A stretch of DNA of 64,000 nt, from positions 1,311,001 to 1,375,000 of the forward strand of contig NC_008027.1 in NCBI RefSeq assembly GCF_000026105.1, given 5' to 3'. Below, one piece after another: positions 8,181 to 18,088 of this stretch; positions within the stretch are counted from its first letter, which is position 1, and each line of letters opens with the position of its first letter. The stretch comes from Pseudomonas entomophila L48. Its GTDB lineage: Bacteria; Pseudomonadota; Gammaproteobacteria; Pseudomonadales; Pseudomonadaceae. The notes below the pieces were generated by a model. The model saw only the letters and a program-made list of their open reading frames with translations. It was not told the origin of the DNA and searched no databases. The position numbers and the translations under genes are program-made.

Positions 8181-8729
8181 ATGAAAGCCTGGCGTGTGGT
8201 GTTGTTGACGTTGTCATTCCTCCTGCTGGGCGGTTGTCTGGTGACCTTCGACGAACCGCTACCGGGAAACCAGCCGGCGCCCAAAGCCCTGCTTGGCCAG
8301 TGGAGCAGCAAGGATGCCTGGGGCCAGCCGTTGAAGCTGAGCATCAGCCGCGCCGGTGGCAACACCTACAAGGCGGTGGCCCGCGCCCAGGGCAAGGCGC
8401 CCGAGGAGTACGCCTTCACCGTGGCCCGTCATGGCAACCGCTGGTACCTGTCGGCGGGCGTGCCCAAACGTTTGGGCGGCCGCTTCCTGATCGGTGGTTT
8501 CGAGGTGGTCGATGGCAAGCAGCTGGTGGTCTACAACCTTGATGTAGAGCAGGTGCAGCAGGCGGTGGACAAGAAGGAACTGAGCGGGCGCAGCACCGAG
8601 GTGCCGGAGGACAATGGCCCGGGCGTGCTGATCGACAGTCCGGCCGAGCGGGTCCTGGCCTATCTGGACGACCCGGCCAATTCCGACCTGTTCGTCGAAG
8701 TCGCGCGCTTCGAGCGCGTGAGCAAATAA
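8181..8729 (+). CDS. Predicted outer-membrane lipoprotein, unknown function
   Basis: A 182-residue protein with a classic lipoprotein signal: MKAWR, a hydrophobic core, then lipobox LLGGC with the acylated Cys at about residue 19. The mature part includes LLGQWSSKDAWGQPLKLSIS and later EYAFTVARHGNRWYLSAGV, suggesting a beta-rich, lipocalin-like fold; this is inference only. AAGGAGAAGCGG precedes the ATG. The gene lies 29 bp after the TetR gene and is followed by an inverted REP pair. Confidence 0.8.
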   Translation: MKAWRVVLLTLSFLLLGGCLVTFDEPLPGNQPAPKALLGQWSSKDAWGQPLKLSISRAGGNTYKAVARAQGKAPEEYAFTVARHGNRWYLSAGVPKRLGGRFLIGGFEVVDGKQLVVYNLDVEQVQQAVDKKELSGRSTEVPEDNGPGVLIDSPAERVLAYLDDPANSDLFVEVARFERVSK

Positions 8730-8738
8730 CCTAGGCTG

Positions 8739-8797
8739 TTCGCCGGCAAGCCGGCTCCTACGGTCATTGTTCCAGTAGGAGCCGGCTTGCCGGCGAA
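8739..8797. repeat. Inverted REP pair (BIME-like)
   Basis: TTCGCCGGCAAGCCGGCTCC (8739-8758) faces GGAGCCGGCTTGCCGGCGAA (8778-8797) across about 18 bp, forming a cruciform-capable pair between two co-directional genes. Confidence 0.9.
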
Positions 8798-8842
8798 CCA
8801 GGCCCGACTGATTGCAGGGCAAGCCGATTCAAGGAGTCCCCG

Positions 8843-10120
8843 GTGGACGAGTACCAGCAGACCATACGCGCACTGTCCGATCGCATCGTCACCGCGCAGA
8901 CCCCCATCCGCGTGCTCGACGCGGTGAAGTGGGACGACGGCATTCGCCAGGGCTTTCTCAAGGCCAAGGGCAAGGAGCCCCCGGCGGTGGACCGCGCGTA
9001 CTACCAGAACCGCCCGTTGTCGTTCGATTCCAACGCGGTGAAGGCCGAGTTCCAGAACATCGAGCGCGACATCACCCGCCAGCTCGGCCAGTTCAACCCG
9101 GTCGGGCAGATCATGCGGCGCATGTGCAAGGAGTACCGCATGGTCGTGCGCATGCTCGAAGCACGCGGTACCGAAGACTTCGGGCTGATCTCCCAGGAAC
9201 TCTACGGTGCCGCCTCCGACGCTTTCCATGCGGGCGACCCAACCCTTGCCGACCTGGGGCTGATGCTCTCGGACTACCTCAACAATATCGATGGCCGTGG
9301 CGACCTGAAGGACGAGCCGAAGAACCTCACCGCGAAGGAGGCCGTGGAAATCCTCCAGCGCCGCCTGAACAAGGTGTTCGGCGAGGCCGAAGAAACCATT
9401 CGCGTGTTCGAGTCCGACGGCATCGTCGCCGATGCCGCGGCCGGCGCCGACTACATCAAGGTGCGCGCCGATGCCATGTTCAACAGCCGCGACGTGCGTG
9501 CGCTCGAAGTGCATGAGGGCCTGGTGCATGTCGGCACCACCCTCAACGGCCTGAACCAGCCGATCTGTACCTTCCTGGCCAAGGGGCCGCCTTCGTCCAC
9601 GGTGACCCAGGAAGGCCTGGCCATTCTCATGGAGGTGATCGCCTTCGCCTCCTACCCCAGCCGCTTGCGCAAGCTGACCAACCGCACCCGCGCCATTCAC
9701 ATGGTCGAGGAGGGCGCCGACTTCATGCAGGTCTACGAGTTCTTCCGCGGCCAGGGCTTCGAGATGGGGCAGAGCTACAGCAATGCCAGCCGGGTGTTTC
9801 GTGGCTCGGTGCCCAACGGGCTACCTTTCACCAAGGACTTGTCCTACCTCAAGGGCTTCATCATGGTTTACAACTACATTCAGTTGGCCGTGAAGAAGGG
9901 CAAGCTGGAGCAGATCCCGTTGCTGTTCTGCGGCAAGACCACCCTGGAAGACATGCGCACCCTGCGCCAGCTGGTCGAAGAAGGCCTGGTGGAGCCGCCC
10001 AAGTACCTGCCGGAGCAGTTCCGCGACCTCAACGCGCTGTCGGCGTGGATGTGCTTCTCCAACTTCCTCAACCACCTGAGCCTGGACCGCATTGAAGCCG
10101 ACTACGCGAACATTCTCTGA
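8843..10120 (+). CDS. QEGLA-motif protein (DUF1704/TIGR02421), probable zinc metallopeptidase
   Basis: A 425-residue protein of the family often labelled 'flavohemoglobin expression-modulating QEGLA motif protein'. The start is GTG 8843, with AAGGAG 12 bases upstream. The sequence shows HEGLVH at residues 224-229 (HExxxH) and the name-giving QEGLA at 256-260, whose Glu257 is placed to be a third zinc ligand. The eukaryotic relatives (KIAA0895/MATCAP group) are zinc carboxypeptidases with the same HExxxH plus downstream Glu. I infer a cytoplasmic metallopeptidase of unknown substrate; there is no signal peptide. The alpha/beta hydrolase start overlaps its 3' end. Confidence 0.85.
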   Translation: MDEYQQTIRALSDRIVTAQTPIRVLDAVKWDDGIRQGFLKAKGKEPPAVDRAYYQNRPLSFDSNAVKAEFQNIERDITRQLGQFNPVGQIMRRMCKEYRMVVRMLEARGTEDFGLISQELYGAASDAFHAGDPTLADLGLMLSDYLNNIDGRGDLKDEPKNLTAKEAVEILQRRLNKVFGEAEETIRVFESDGIVADAAAGADYIKVRADAMFNSRDVRALEVHEGLVHVGTTLNGLNQPICTFLAKGPPSSTVTQEGLAILMEVIAFASYPSRLRKLTNRTRAIHMVEEGADFMQVYEFFRGQGFEMGQSYSNASRVFRGSVPNGLPFTKDLSYLKGFIMVYNYIQLAVKKGKLEQIPLLFCGKTTLEDMRTLRQLVEEGLVEPPKYLPEQFRDLNALSAWMCFSNFLNHLSLDRIEADYANIL

Positions 10121-11015
10121 CGCCTGCCGCCACCTCGCCTTCGGCCTCGGGCTGCTGCTGTTGAGCGGCTGCAGCAGCCTGCTGTTCTACCCCGAGCATG
10201 GTCAGCCGTTCACCCCGGAAAAGGCCCACCTTCAATACCAGGACCTGACCATTACCGCCGCCGATGGTACGCGCCTGCACGCCTGGTGGTTACCGGCGAA
10301 GGAAGGGGTGGAGGTCAAGGGCACCGTGCTGCACCTGCATGGCAATGGTGGCAACCTGGCCATGCACCTCGGCGGTAGCTACTGGTTGCCGAAGGAGGGG
10401 TATCAGGTGCTGATGCTCGATTACCGGGGCTACGGGCTGTCTCAAGGGAAGGCAACCCTGCCGGAGGTTTATGGCGATATCGAAGCGGCGCTGGGTTGGC
10501 TCGACAGGGCTCCGCAGGTGCAGGGCAAGCCCTTGGTGCTACTGGGCCAGAGCCTGGGTGGCGCCATGGCCATTCACTACCTGGCGCAACACCCCGAGCA
10601 GCGCCGGCGCTTCAGTGCCCTGGTGTTCGATGGTGTCCCGGCCAGCTATCGCGCGGTGGGGCGTTACGCCCTCGGTACTTCGTGGATGACCTGGCCGTTG
10701 CAGGTGCCGCTGTCCTGGCTGGTACCGGACGGTGACAGTGCAATCAACTCGATCGAGCGCCTGGACAGCCCGCCCAAGTTGTTCTTCCACAGCATCGATG
10801 ACCGCCTCGTTCCGCTTGAGAACGGCCTTCGCCTGTACCAGCATGCGCCACCGCCCCGGGTGTTGCAGCTGACCCGCGGCGACCATGTGCAGACCTTCGC
10901 CGACCCAACCTGGCGCCAGGTGATGCTGCGCTTCCTGGACGACCCCACGCATTTCAACGGCCTGCGCCGCCTGGCCGAAGTCCCCAATTACCCTGACGAG
11001 AAGAACGCGCAATGA
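10092..11015 (+). CDS. Alpha/beta hydrolase lipoprotein
   Basis: A 307-residue protein starting at TTG 10092, overlapping the upstream gene by 29 bp. This start gives a good lipoprotein signal with lipobox LLSGC near residue 27. The hydrolase core has the oxyanion region HLHGNGGN, the nucleophile elbow LGQSLGG (GxSxG), an Asp in FHSIDDRLVP and a His in RGDHVQTF. It resembles Bem46/ABHD13-type serine hydrolases; the substrate is unknown. The ATGA overlap with the next gene indicates translational coupling. The start codon is the least certain part. Confidence 0.82.
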   Translation: MKPTTRTFSDACRHLAFGLGLLLLSGCSSLLFYPEHGQPFTPEKAHLQYQDLTITAADGTRLHAWWLPAKEGVEVKGTVLHLHGNGGNLAMHLGGSYWLPKEGYQVLMLDYRGYGLSQGKATLPEVYGDIEAALGWLDRAPQVQGKPLVLLGQSLGGAMAIHYLAQHPEQRRRFSALVFDGVPASYRAVGRYALGTSWMTWPLQVPLSWLVPDGDSAINSIERLDSPPKLFFHSIDDRLVPLENGLRLYQHAPPPRVLQLTRGDHVQTFADPTWRQVMLRFLDDPTHFNGLRRLAEVPNYPDEKNAQ

Positions 11016-11338
11016 GTGAAGAACGCAACGCCATCCCGCTGATCCTGACCGGCATCGGCAGCATCATCGTGACGGTGGGGACCCTCTGGTACTACGGCTA
11101 CCTGCATTTCGCCAAGCCACAGGACGCCCTGTTGCTGCAGGACTTCACCATGCTCAAGACCATCCCGGGCGAGGACTACAAGGTTTCGCTGGACCCGGCG
11201 CCGCAGGTGGCGCAGTGCGTGGATGGCGTGCTGGTGCTGTTCGACACACAGCAGAAGGGGCTGACTGGCGTGCTGGTGGACAACCGCAAGCGCGCGGTGC
11301 GCTGCATGGGGCAGGAGACGCCGCAGCAGGTGCAGTGA
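11012..11338 (+). CDS. Small membrane-anchored protein, unknown function
   Basis: A 108-residue protein with one predicted transmembrane helix at about 9-28 (PLILTGIGSIIVTVGTLWYY) and a soluble C-terminal part with two cysteines. The ATG overlaps the stop of the hydrolase gene, so the two are likely co-translated. I do not recognise the family. The orientation (short N terminus inside, C-terminal domain in the periplasm) is an inference. Confidence 0.75.
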   Translation: MSEERNAIPLILTGIGSIIVTVGTLWYYGYLHFAKPQDALLLQDFTMLKTIPGEDYKVSLDPAPQVAQCVDGVLVLFDTQQKGLTGVLVDNRKRAVRCMGQETPQQVQ

Positions 11339-11374
11339 ATCGGGCGTGTGGCTGCAGAGGTGTAGTGGCTGTGA

Positions 11375-11554
11375 GATCGAGCGCCGCCTGTGCGGCGCAT
11401 CGCGGATGAATCCGCTCCTACAAGCCAGGCGGGGCGGTGGCGCCAGCCGAAACATCGCGTAGGGCCAACCAGGCGGGCAACCATGGCCTCACAGGTGTGG
11501 TAACAGCTGTAGGAGCGGATTCATCCGCGATGCGCCGCGCGGGCGGCGCTCGAT
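11375..11554. repeat. Inverted pair of long REP units
   Basis: 11375-11420 and 11510-11554 are inverted copies of a two-hairpin unit (GGAGCGGATTCATCCGCGATG followed by a GCGCCGC..GCGGCGC stem ending in TCGAT). The pair and the terminator that follows fill the 313-bp gap between convergent genes. Confidence 0.9.
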
Positions 11555-11604
11555 CTGGAGTGCGCTGCAAGCCTCTCGTCTAGCACTTAGTGAGGGCCAG
11601 CACG

Positions 11605-11634
11605 AAAAACCCCGCCCTGAAAGGCGGGGTTCCT
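11605..11634 (-). terminator. Intrinsic terminator of the lptF operon
   Basis: On the minus strand AACCCCGCCTTTCAGGGCGG is followed by GGTTTTT: a strong GC stem and U-tract 18 bp past the OmpA-family gene. Confidence 0.88.
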
Positions 11635-11651
11635 CACTCAAGCATCAGCCG

Positions 11652-12440
11652 TTACTGAATCTGGCTCACCGTCCGCGGCGCCACCGGCTGGTTGTCGTTG
11701 GAAATGGTCACCTCCACCCGACGGTTCTGGGCGCGGCCGGAGTTGCTGGTGTTGTCCGCCACCGGATACTCCTTGCCATAGCCCTGGGCGACGATACGCG
11801 CCGGGTCCACGCCCGCCCGCACCAGCGCCATGCGCACGCTGTTGGCGCGACGCTCCGACAGGGTCTGGTTGTAGTTGGCCGAACCGACGCTGTCGGTGTA
11901 GCCCTCGATGATCACCTTGCGCTCCGGGTTTTCCTGGAGGAACTGCGCCAGCTTGGTGATGTTCGGGTAGGCGCTGCCCTTGAGGTTGGCCTTGTTGAAG
12001 TCGAACAGCACGTCACCGAAGGTCACCAGCGTGCCGCGGTCGGTCTGCTTGGCGTTCAGGCTGTCCTGCAGCTTCTTGATCTGCGCGTCGCGGGCATCGA
12101 GCTTGGCCTGGGCGCGCTGCGCGGCGGCGTTTTTCAGCTCGGCTTCGGCGGTGCGCAGGGCGATGGTCTGCTTGGCCACTTCGACGCGCTGGTTGGTGAG
12201 GTAGGCGAGCTGGTCGACCTTCTTCTCGTTCTCACGCTCCATGTAGGCCTTGTCGGCTTTGTTCAGCCAGTCCTGGGCGTCCTTGGTCTCGAGCGCGGCC
12301 ACCTTGCTTGACTGCGGGTCGCTCTGCAGCGCGGAGAAGTTGGTGCGAGCCGACTCGAGGTTGGCGTTCGGGTCGTGGGAGCAGGCGGCCAGGCCTACGC
12401 TCAGGGCCAGCAGGGCGGGAATCATGACGTAGTTGCGCAT
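11652..12440 (-). CDS. lptF: OmpA-family lipoprotein, LptF-like
   Basis: A 262-residue lipoprotein. The start at 12440 has AAAGG nine bases upstream; the ATG three codons earlier touches that site and is unlikely. Signal and lipobox GLAAC come first, followed by a DUF4398-like alpha-helical region rich in Ala, Lys and Gln (about 30-135). The C-terminal OmpA peptidoglycan-binding domain (about 140-245) contains GYTDSVGSANYNQTLSERRA. Length, architecture and neighbours match LptF of P. aeruginosa, an AlgU-controlled outer-membrane lipoprotein linked to stress survival. It lies 46 bp downstream of the DUF4398 gene and probably shares its promoter. Confidence 0.85.
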   Translation of the reverse strand: MRNYVMIPALLALSVGLAACSHDPNANLESARTNFSALQSDPQSSKVAALETKDAQDWLNKADKAYMERENEKKVDQLAYLTNQRVEVAKQTIALRTAEAELKNAAAQRAQAKLDARDAQIKKLQDSLNAKQTDRGTLVTFGDVLFDFNKANLKGSAYPNITKLAQFLQENPERKVIIEGYTDSVGSANYNQTLSERRANSVRMALVRAGVDPARIVAQGYGKEYPVADNTSNSGRAQNRRVEVTISNDNQPVAPRTVSQIQ

Positions 12441-12486
12441 AGTGTTCATCCTTTGATCTTCAAGAGGGGGTCAGTGGCCGGCAGGC

Positions 12487-12900
12487 TCATTCAGCGCTGC
12501 GCAGGCCTTCCTCACGCACGTCGCGGACACCCTGGCGAGCGTCCTGCACGGCTTTCTGGGCCTTGGCCGCCTGGGCCTTGCGCTCGGCGACGCGGGCGTC
12601 CCACTCGGCTTGTTCGGCCAGCAGTTTCGCCTGGTCGTACTGCTTGTCGTGCATGGCGATCTCGGCCTGCTTGAACTTGTCCTGGGCCGCTTTCATCTCC
12701 ACTGCCGCGAACTCGGTGCCGCCGGCGCTCACCGCCGAATTGACCGCCGATTGAGTCACGGCGTACTGCTCGGAGGGCGGATTGCCGGCGCACCCGGCCA
12801 GCACCAGGCTGCTACCCAGCGCCAGGGCGGCCAGCTTGAGCCCGCGCAGGTGGGTGGAGGTGGGGTGTGCGATGCGGGTCTTCATGATGGTCAACTCCAT
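12487..12900 (-). CDS. DUF4398 lipoprotein
   Basis: A 137-residue lipoprotein. ATG 12900 is chosen because AGGAG lies 7 bases before it. The signal ends in lipobox VLAGC, followed by a long amphipathic helix (about 50-130) full of Ala, Lys, Gln and Glu, typical of DUF4398. Its helical region resembles the N-terminal half of the LptF-like protein encoded just downstream, suggesting a shared origin and possibly hetero-association at the outer membrane. It is first gene of the two-gene operon behind the AlgU-like promoter at 13014-13041. Confidence 0.82.
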   Translation of the reverse strand: MELTIMKTRIAHPTSTHLRGLKLAALALGSSLVLAGCAGNPPSEQYAVTQSAVNSAVSAGGTEFAAVEMKAAQDKFKQAEIAMHDKQYDQAKLLAEQAEWDARVAERKAQAAKAQKAVQDARQGVRDVREEGLRSAE

Positions 12901-13013
12901 GGGGTCACTCCTGTTAACGACGATGTCCGCAGTGGGCCTATCGCTGTTTCCTTGTGCCAAGGCGAGCGCGGCAGCGCCTGTGTCTACAAGGTTTGGCCGT
13001 GATGGCTATTGGC

Positions 13014-13041
13014 TGTGACCGAGGCGTTTTTTCAAAGGTTC
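13014..13041 (-). promoter_or_regulatory. Probable AlgU (sigma-22) promoter for DUF4398-lptF
   Basis: On the minus strand GAACCT (13041-13036), a 17-bp spacer and TCACA (13018-13014) fit the AlgU/RpoE pattern GAACTT-N16/17-TCtga. It points at the DUF4398 gene with a leader of about 105 nt. lptF is known to be AlgU-dependent in P. aeruginosa. Confidence 0.6.
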
Positions 13042-13072
13042 AGAAAAATTCGCACGCTAACGATATTTTTTT

Positions 13073-13088
13073 CTGACTAATCAGTCAG
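13073..13088. promoter_or_regulatory. Operator-like palindrome upstream of the AlgU promoter
   Basis: CTGACTAATCAGTCAG has 6-bp inverted arms CTGACT/AGTCAG. It lies about 32 bp upstream of the presumed -35 and resembles TetR-family operators. The binding protein is unknown. Confidence 0.45.
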
Positions 13089-13166
13089 CGTGAAAAGGCT
13101 GGAACTTTTCGGCTGTAGAAGGGGTATCCGAGGCCCTTGGGCAGGGCCTCGGTCGAACAGGGGAGG

Positions 13167-13511
13167 TCAGTGGCGCTTGTTCTTTTCCAGGCTGCCGAGG
13201 GCTTGCAGATGGCGCCTGGACAGGGCCAGGAAGCGTGGGGTCGGGCCGATATCCTCATACAACGGATCACCTTCCTCATCGGTGGCGATCACTTGCTGGC
13301 CCTTGATGTAGGGAAAGCTGGCCTCCAGTTCCTCGAGCGCCGCGGCGACCAGTTCGCCCAGCAGCTCTTCGGGGCTGCGCTTGGGGTACATCTCGATCAA
13401 CGCGGCAAGGCGCGCTTCGGCTTCCATGTCCAGGTGCAGGACATGGCCGGTGGGGCTCAGGCGTCCGGCGGCATTCTGTTCCCAGTGCTGGGCGAGTTCG
13501 CGGATTTTCAT
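13167..13511 (-). CDS. Conserved small protein, unknown function
   Basis: A 114-residue cytoplasmic protein. The internal ATG at 13511 is preferred because AGAGG is 5 bases upstream, dropping five residues from the longest frame. It begins MKIRELAQHWEQNAAGRL and has an acidic middle segment (ALIEMYPKRSPEELLGELV) and a C terminus rich in basic residues. No catalytic motif, signal or membrane segment is seen. It is transcribed away from ppc. Some databases attach a pilus-related name to similar short Pseudomonas proteins; nothing here supports that. Confidence 0.7.
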   Translation of the reverse strand: MKIRELAQHWEQNAAGRLSPTGHVLHLDMEAEARLAALIEMYPKRSPEELLGELVAAALEELEASFPYIKGQQVIATDEEGDPLYEDIGPTPRFLALSRRHLQALGSLEKNKRH

Positions 13512-13655
13512 GATGACCTCTGTCAAAGCCTTGGAAGGGGCATTGCTTCGGATGACCTTCCTTCACTTTAGTTGCTTTGGTGGTTGGCGGCTTGCCAGCC
13601 GAGGCTTGCCATAGGCACTCTTGGGGCCTGCTGTTTCCTGGAATGGAGAAGCCCG

Positions 13656-16283
13656 ATGAGCGATATCGATCAGCGCCTGCGTGAGGATGTGCACCTGTTG
13701 GGGGAACTGCTCGGCGAGACCATTCGCCAGCAGCATGGCGAGGCGTTCCTGCAGAAGATCGAGGACATCCGCCACAGCGCCAAGGCCGACCGGCGCGGGG
13801 AGGGCGAGCAGCTCAGCTCCACCCTCGGCGACCTGGCCGAAGAAGACCTGCTGCCGGTGGCGCGGGCGTTCAACCAGTTCCTGAACCTGGCCAACATCGC
13901 CGAACAGTACCAGTTGATCCATCGTCGCGATACCGACCAGCCGGAGCCGTTCGAGGCCCGTGTGCTTCCCGAGCTGCTGGCGCGGTTGAAAGCGGCCGGG
14001 CACGGCAACGATGCCCTGGCCCGGCAATTGGCCAGGCTCGACATCCAGCTGGTGCTCACGGCCCACCCGACCGAAGTGGCACGTCGCACGCTGATCCAGA
14101 AGTACGACGCCATCGCCGCGCAGTTGGCGGCCCAGGATCACCGCGACCTGATTCCCGCCGAACGTCAGCAAGTGCGCGAGCGCCTGCGCCGGCTGATCGC
14201 CGAGGCCTGGCACACCGAAGAGATCCGGCGCACCCGACCCACGCCGGTGGACGAAGCCAAATGGGGCTTCGCGGTGATCGAGCATTCGCTGTGGCAGGCG
14301 GTGCCCAACCACCTGCGCAAGGTCGACAAGGCGCTGTTCGAGGCCACCGGCCTGCGCCTGCCGCTGGAGTCGGCGCCGGTGCGTTTCGCCTCGTGGATGG
14401 GCGGCGACCGTGACGGCAACCCCAACGTGACGGCTGCCGTCACCCGGGAGGTGCTGCTGCTGGCGCGCTGGATGGCGGCCGACCTGTTCCTGCGCGATAT
14501 CGATTACCTGGCCGCCGAGCTGTCCATGCAGCAGGCCAGCGGTGCCCTGCGCGAGCAGGTCGGCGACAGCGCCGAACCCTACCGCGCGCTGCTCAAGCAA
14601 CTGCGCGACCGTCTGCGTGCGACCCGCGCCTGGGCCCATGCCTCGCTGGCGGGCCCGCAGCCCGCCAGTGCCGCAGTGTTGGTGGACAACCGCGACCTGA
14701 TCGCCCCGCTGGAGTTGTGCTACCAGTCGCTGCACGCCTGCGGCATGGGCGTGATCGCCGACGGTCCCTTGCTCGACAGCTTGCGCCGGGCGGTGACCTT
14801 CGGCCTGTTCCTGGTGCGCCTGGACGTGCGCCAGGATGCCGCCCGGCACCGTGATGCGCTGTCGGAAATCACCGATTACCTGGGCCTTGGGCGTTACGCC
14901 GATTGGGACGAAGAGCGCCGCATTGAGTTCCTCCAGCACGAACTGAAGAACCGCCGGCCATTGTTGCCCGCGCACTTCAAGCCGGCCGCCGAAACGGCCG
15001 AAGTATTGGCCACCTGCCGCGAGATCGCCGCCGCACCGGCCGCCTCGCTGGGCTCCTATGTGATTTCCATGGCCGGTGCCGCCTCGGATGTGCTGGCCGT
15101 GCAACTGCTGCTCAAGGAAGCCGGGCTGACCCGGCCGATGCGCGTGGTGCCGCTGTTCGAGACCCTGGCTGACCTGGACAATGCCGGGCCAGTGATGGAG
15201 CGCCTGCTGGGGTTGCCGGGTTACCGCGCGGGCCTGCACGGCCCGCAGGAAGTGATGATTGGCTACTCCGACTCGGCCAAGGACGCGGGCACCACGGCGG
15301 CTGCGTGGGCCCAGTACCGCGCCCAGGAGAACCTGGTGCGCATCTGCCGCGAGCACCAGGTCGAGCTGCTGCTGTTCCATGGCCGTGGCGGCACCGTCGG
15401 GCGCGGCGGCGGCCCGGCCCACGCGGCGATCCTGTCGCAGCCGCCAGGTTCGGTGGGCGGTCGTTTCCGCACGACAGAGCAGGGCGAGATGATCCGTTTC
15501 AAGTTCGGCCTCCCAGGTATCGCCGAACAGAATCTCAACCTGTACCTCGCCGCCGTGCTGGAGGCGACCTTGCTGCCGCCGCCACCGCCTGAGCCCGCCT
15601 GGCGGGCACTGATGGACCAATTGGCCGCCGACGGCGTGAAGGCTTACCGGGGCGTGGTGCGGGACAACCCGGAGTTCGTCGAGTACTTCCGCCAGTCCAC
15701 TCCGGAGCAGGAGCTCGGGCGCCTGCCGCTGGGCAGTCGCCCGGCCAAGCGTCGCGCCGGGGGGATCGAAAGCCTGCGGGCGATTCCATGGATCTTCGGC
15801 TGGACCCAGACCCGCCTGATGCTGCCGGCCTGGCTGGGCTGGGAGACCGCGCTGAGCAACGCATTGGCGCGAGGACAGGCCGACCTGCTGGCGCAGATGC
15901 GCGAGCAGTGGCCGTTCTTCCGCACTCGCATCGACATGCTCGAGATGGTCCTGGCCAAGGCCGACGCGCAGATCGCCGAGGCCTACGACCAACGTCTGGT
16001 GCAACCGCGGCTGCTACCGTTGGGCGCGCACCTGCGCGACCTATTGTCGCAGTCGTGCCAGGTGGTGCTGGGCTTGACCGGGCAACAGGTGCTACTGGCG
16101 CACAGTCCCGAAACCCTGGAATTCATCCGCCTGCGCAACACCTACCTGGACCCGCTGCACCGCTTGCAGGCCGAGCTGCTGGCCCGCTCGCGCAGCCGCG
16201 AAGCCGCTCTGGACAGCCCGCTGGAGCAGGCCTTGCTGGTCACCGTGGCCGGTATTGCCGCCGGGTTGCGCAACACCGGCTGA
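13656..16283 (+). CDS. ppc: Phosphoenolpyruvate carboxylase
   Basis: An 875-residue enzyme making oxaloacetate from phosphoenolpyruvate and bicarbonate, an anaplerotic feed to the TCA cycle. ATG 13656 follows GGAGA and gives the family's usual N terminus. Catalytic His137 lies in [12 protein letters not shown]. The second signature is [16 protein letters not shown], the essential mobile loop. The C terminus ends in the canonical RNTG. The gene is followed by a perfect 8-bp hairpin (16285-16305) without a U-tract, and then adk. Confidence 0.97.
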   Translation: MSDIDQRLREDVHLLGELLGETIRQQHGEAFLQKIEDIRHSAKADRRGEGEQLSSTLGDLAEEDLLPVARAFNQFLNLANIAEQYQLIHRRDTDQPEPFEARVLPELLARLKAAGHGNDALARQLARLDIQLVLTAHPTEVARRTLIQKYDAIAAQLAAQDHRDLIPAERQQVRERLRRLIAEAWHTEEIRRTRPTPVDEAKWGFAVIEHSLWQAVPNHLRKVDKALFEATGLRLPLESAPVRFASWMGGDRDGNPNVTAAVTREVLLLARWMAADLFLRDIDYLAAELSMQQASGALREQVGDSAEPYRALLKQLRDRLRATRAWAHASLAGPQPASAAVLVDNRDLIAPLELCYQSLHACGMGVIADGPLLDSLRRAVTFGLFLVRLDVRQDAARHRDALSEITDYLGLGRYADWDEERRIEFLQHELKNRRPLLPAHFKPAAETAEVLATCREIAAAPAASLGSYVISMAGAASDVLAVQLLLKEAGLTRPMRVVPLFETLADLDNAGPVMERLLGLPGYRAGLHGPQEVMIGYSDSAKDAGTTAAAWAQYRAQENLVRICREHQVELLLFHGRGGTVGRGGGPAHAAILSQPPGSVGGRFRTTEQGEMIRFKFGLPGIAEQNLNLYLAAVLEATLLPPPPPEPAWRALMDQLAADGVKAYRGVVRDNPEFVEYFRQSTPEQELGRLPLGSRPAKRRAGGIESLRAIPWIFGWTQTRLMLPAWLGWETALSNALARGQADLLAQMREQWPFFRTRIDMLEMVLAKADAQIAEAYDQRLVQPRLLPLGAHLRDLLSQSCQVVLGLTGQQVLLAHSPETLEFIRLRNTYLDPLHRLQAELLARSRSREAALDSPLEQALLVTVAGIAAGLRNTG

Positions 16284-16284
16284 A

Positions 16285-16305
16285 TTGCCCAGGAGCTCTG
16301 GGCAA
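16285..16305. other. Stem-loop after ppc
   Basis: TTGCCCAG/CTGGGCAA arms around GAGCT, immediately after the stop. There is no U-tract, so termination efficiency is uncertain. Confidence 0.45.
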
Positions 16306-16454
16306 GGGCTGTGCCTGCCGCGCTCGGGGAGGGCAGGGATGGCTGGTTGCGCCGGGCGCAACCAGCACCCCGGCAGGCCGCAATTGGCGTGTTCCTGCCA
16401 CTTTGGGACGCTTGTCGGGGGGGCGGGCGCTGTGTATCTTGAGCAGCCTTTTGA

Positions 16455-17192
<738 letters not shown>

Positions 17193-17210
17193 TCCAACAC
17201 CGTGCGTCAC

Positions 17211-17239
17211 GACGGCCCGCTTGCGGGCCGTTGTCGTTT
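17211..17239 (+). terminator. Probable terminator after adk
   Basis: ACGGCCCGC-TT-GCGGGCCGT stem followed by TGTCGTTT, 19 bp past the adk stop. The U-tract is imperfect. Confidence 0.65.
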
Positions 17240-17282
17240 ATACTGCCGCTCTTTTTCCCCTGTCGCCTGGATACCGCGTTCG

Positions 17283-17957
17283 ATGACCACCCTGCTGGCC
17301 CTGGATACCGCCACCGAAGCCTGTTCCGTTGCCCTGCTGCATGATGGCAAGGTAACCAGTCACTACGAGGTCATCCCGCGCATGCATGCGCAGAAGCTGC
17401 TGCCCATGATCAAGCAGTTGCTGGCCGACGCCGGTGTGGCGTTGAGCGCCGTCGATGCCATCGCCTTTGGTCGCGGGCCGGGCGCGTTCACTGGCGTGCG
17501 CATCGCCATCGGCGTGGTCCAGGGGTTGGCCTTCGCCCTGGAGCGTCCGGTGCTGCCGGTATCGAACCTGGCCGCCCTGGCCCAGGGCGCGTTGCGCGAG
17601 CGTGGCGTGCAGCAGGTGGCAGCGGCCATCGATGCGCGCATGGACGAGGTGTACTGGGGGTGCTACCAGGCACAGCAGGGCGAGATGCGCCTGGTCGGCC
17701 AGGAAATGGTGCTGCCACCAGAACGTGTAGCCTTGCCAGACGGGCAGGGTGCTGAATGGTTCGGTGCCGGTACCGGCTGGGGCTACGCCGAGCGTCTGGC
17801 GGCGCAGGTCAGCGCCAGCGATGCCGCCGCGTTGCCCAACGCTCTGGATATCCTCAGCCTGGCTTCGTTCGCCTGGAGCCGAGGCGAGGCCGTCGCCGCC
17901 GAGCAGGCGCAACCGGTATACCTGCGCGATAATGTAGCTACGCCCAAGGCGCGCTGA
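17283..17957 (+). CDS. tsaB: TsaB, subunit of the tRNA t6A synthesis complex
   Basis: A 224-residue ASKHA-fold protein. TsaB partners TsaD and TsaE to make N6-threonylcarbamoyladenosine at position 37 of ANN-decoding tRNAs. Visible family features are LALDTATEACSVALL at the N terminus, HAQKLLPMIKQLL, and GRGPGAFTGVRIAIGVVQGL. ATG 17283 begins the conserved MTTLLALDT; the longer upstream frame crosses the adk terminator. The C-terminal half is degenerate compared with TsaD, as expected. Confidence 0.93.
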   Translation: MTTLLALDTATEACSVALLHDGKVTSHYEVIPRMHAQKLLPMIKQLLADAGVALSAVDAIAFGRGPGAFTGVRIAIGVVQGLAFALERPVLPVSNLAALAQGALRERGVQQVAAAIDARMDEVYWGCYQAQQGEMRLVGQEMVLPPERVALPDGQGAEWFGAGTGWGYAERLAAQVSASDAAALPNALDILSLASFAWSRGEAVAAEQAQPVYLRDNVATPKAR

Positions 17958-18088
17958 GGCCTTTCGTCGGCTATCGCCGTTCGAGATAAAACCTTTTGTG
18001 CGAACTGTGGTCCAGTTATCAGTTCGGGCATTAGCGATGGATCCCTGATGCTGCTAAATTGCCATCATTGATCCTGAGTGCCCATTCC

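Noticed and set aside
8739..8797. Rho-independent terminator pair
   Set aside because: No U-tract on either strand; sequence matches REP units found at many sites in the window.
13102..13131. Plus-strand AlgU promoter GAACTT..TCCGA
   Set aside because: The spacer is 19 bp, too long, and it points antisense into the gene at 13167-13511.
13563..16004. Minus-strand ORF of 813 codons opposite ppc
   Set aside because: Shadow of ppc, no recognisable domain and no ribosome-binding site.
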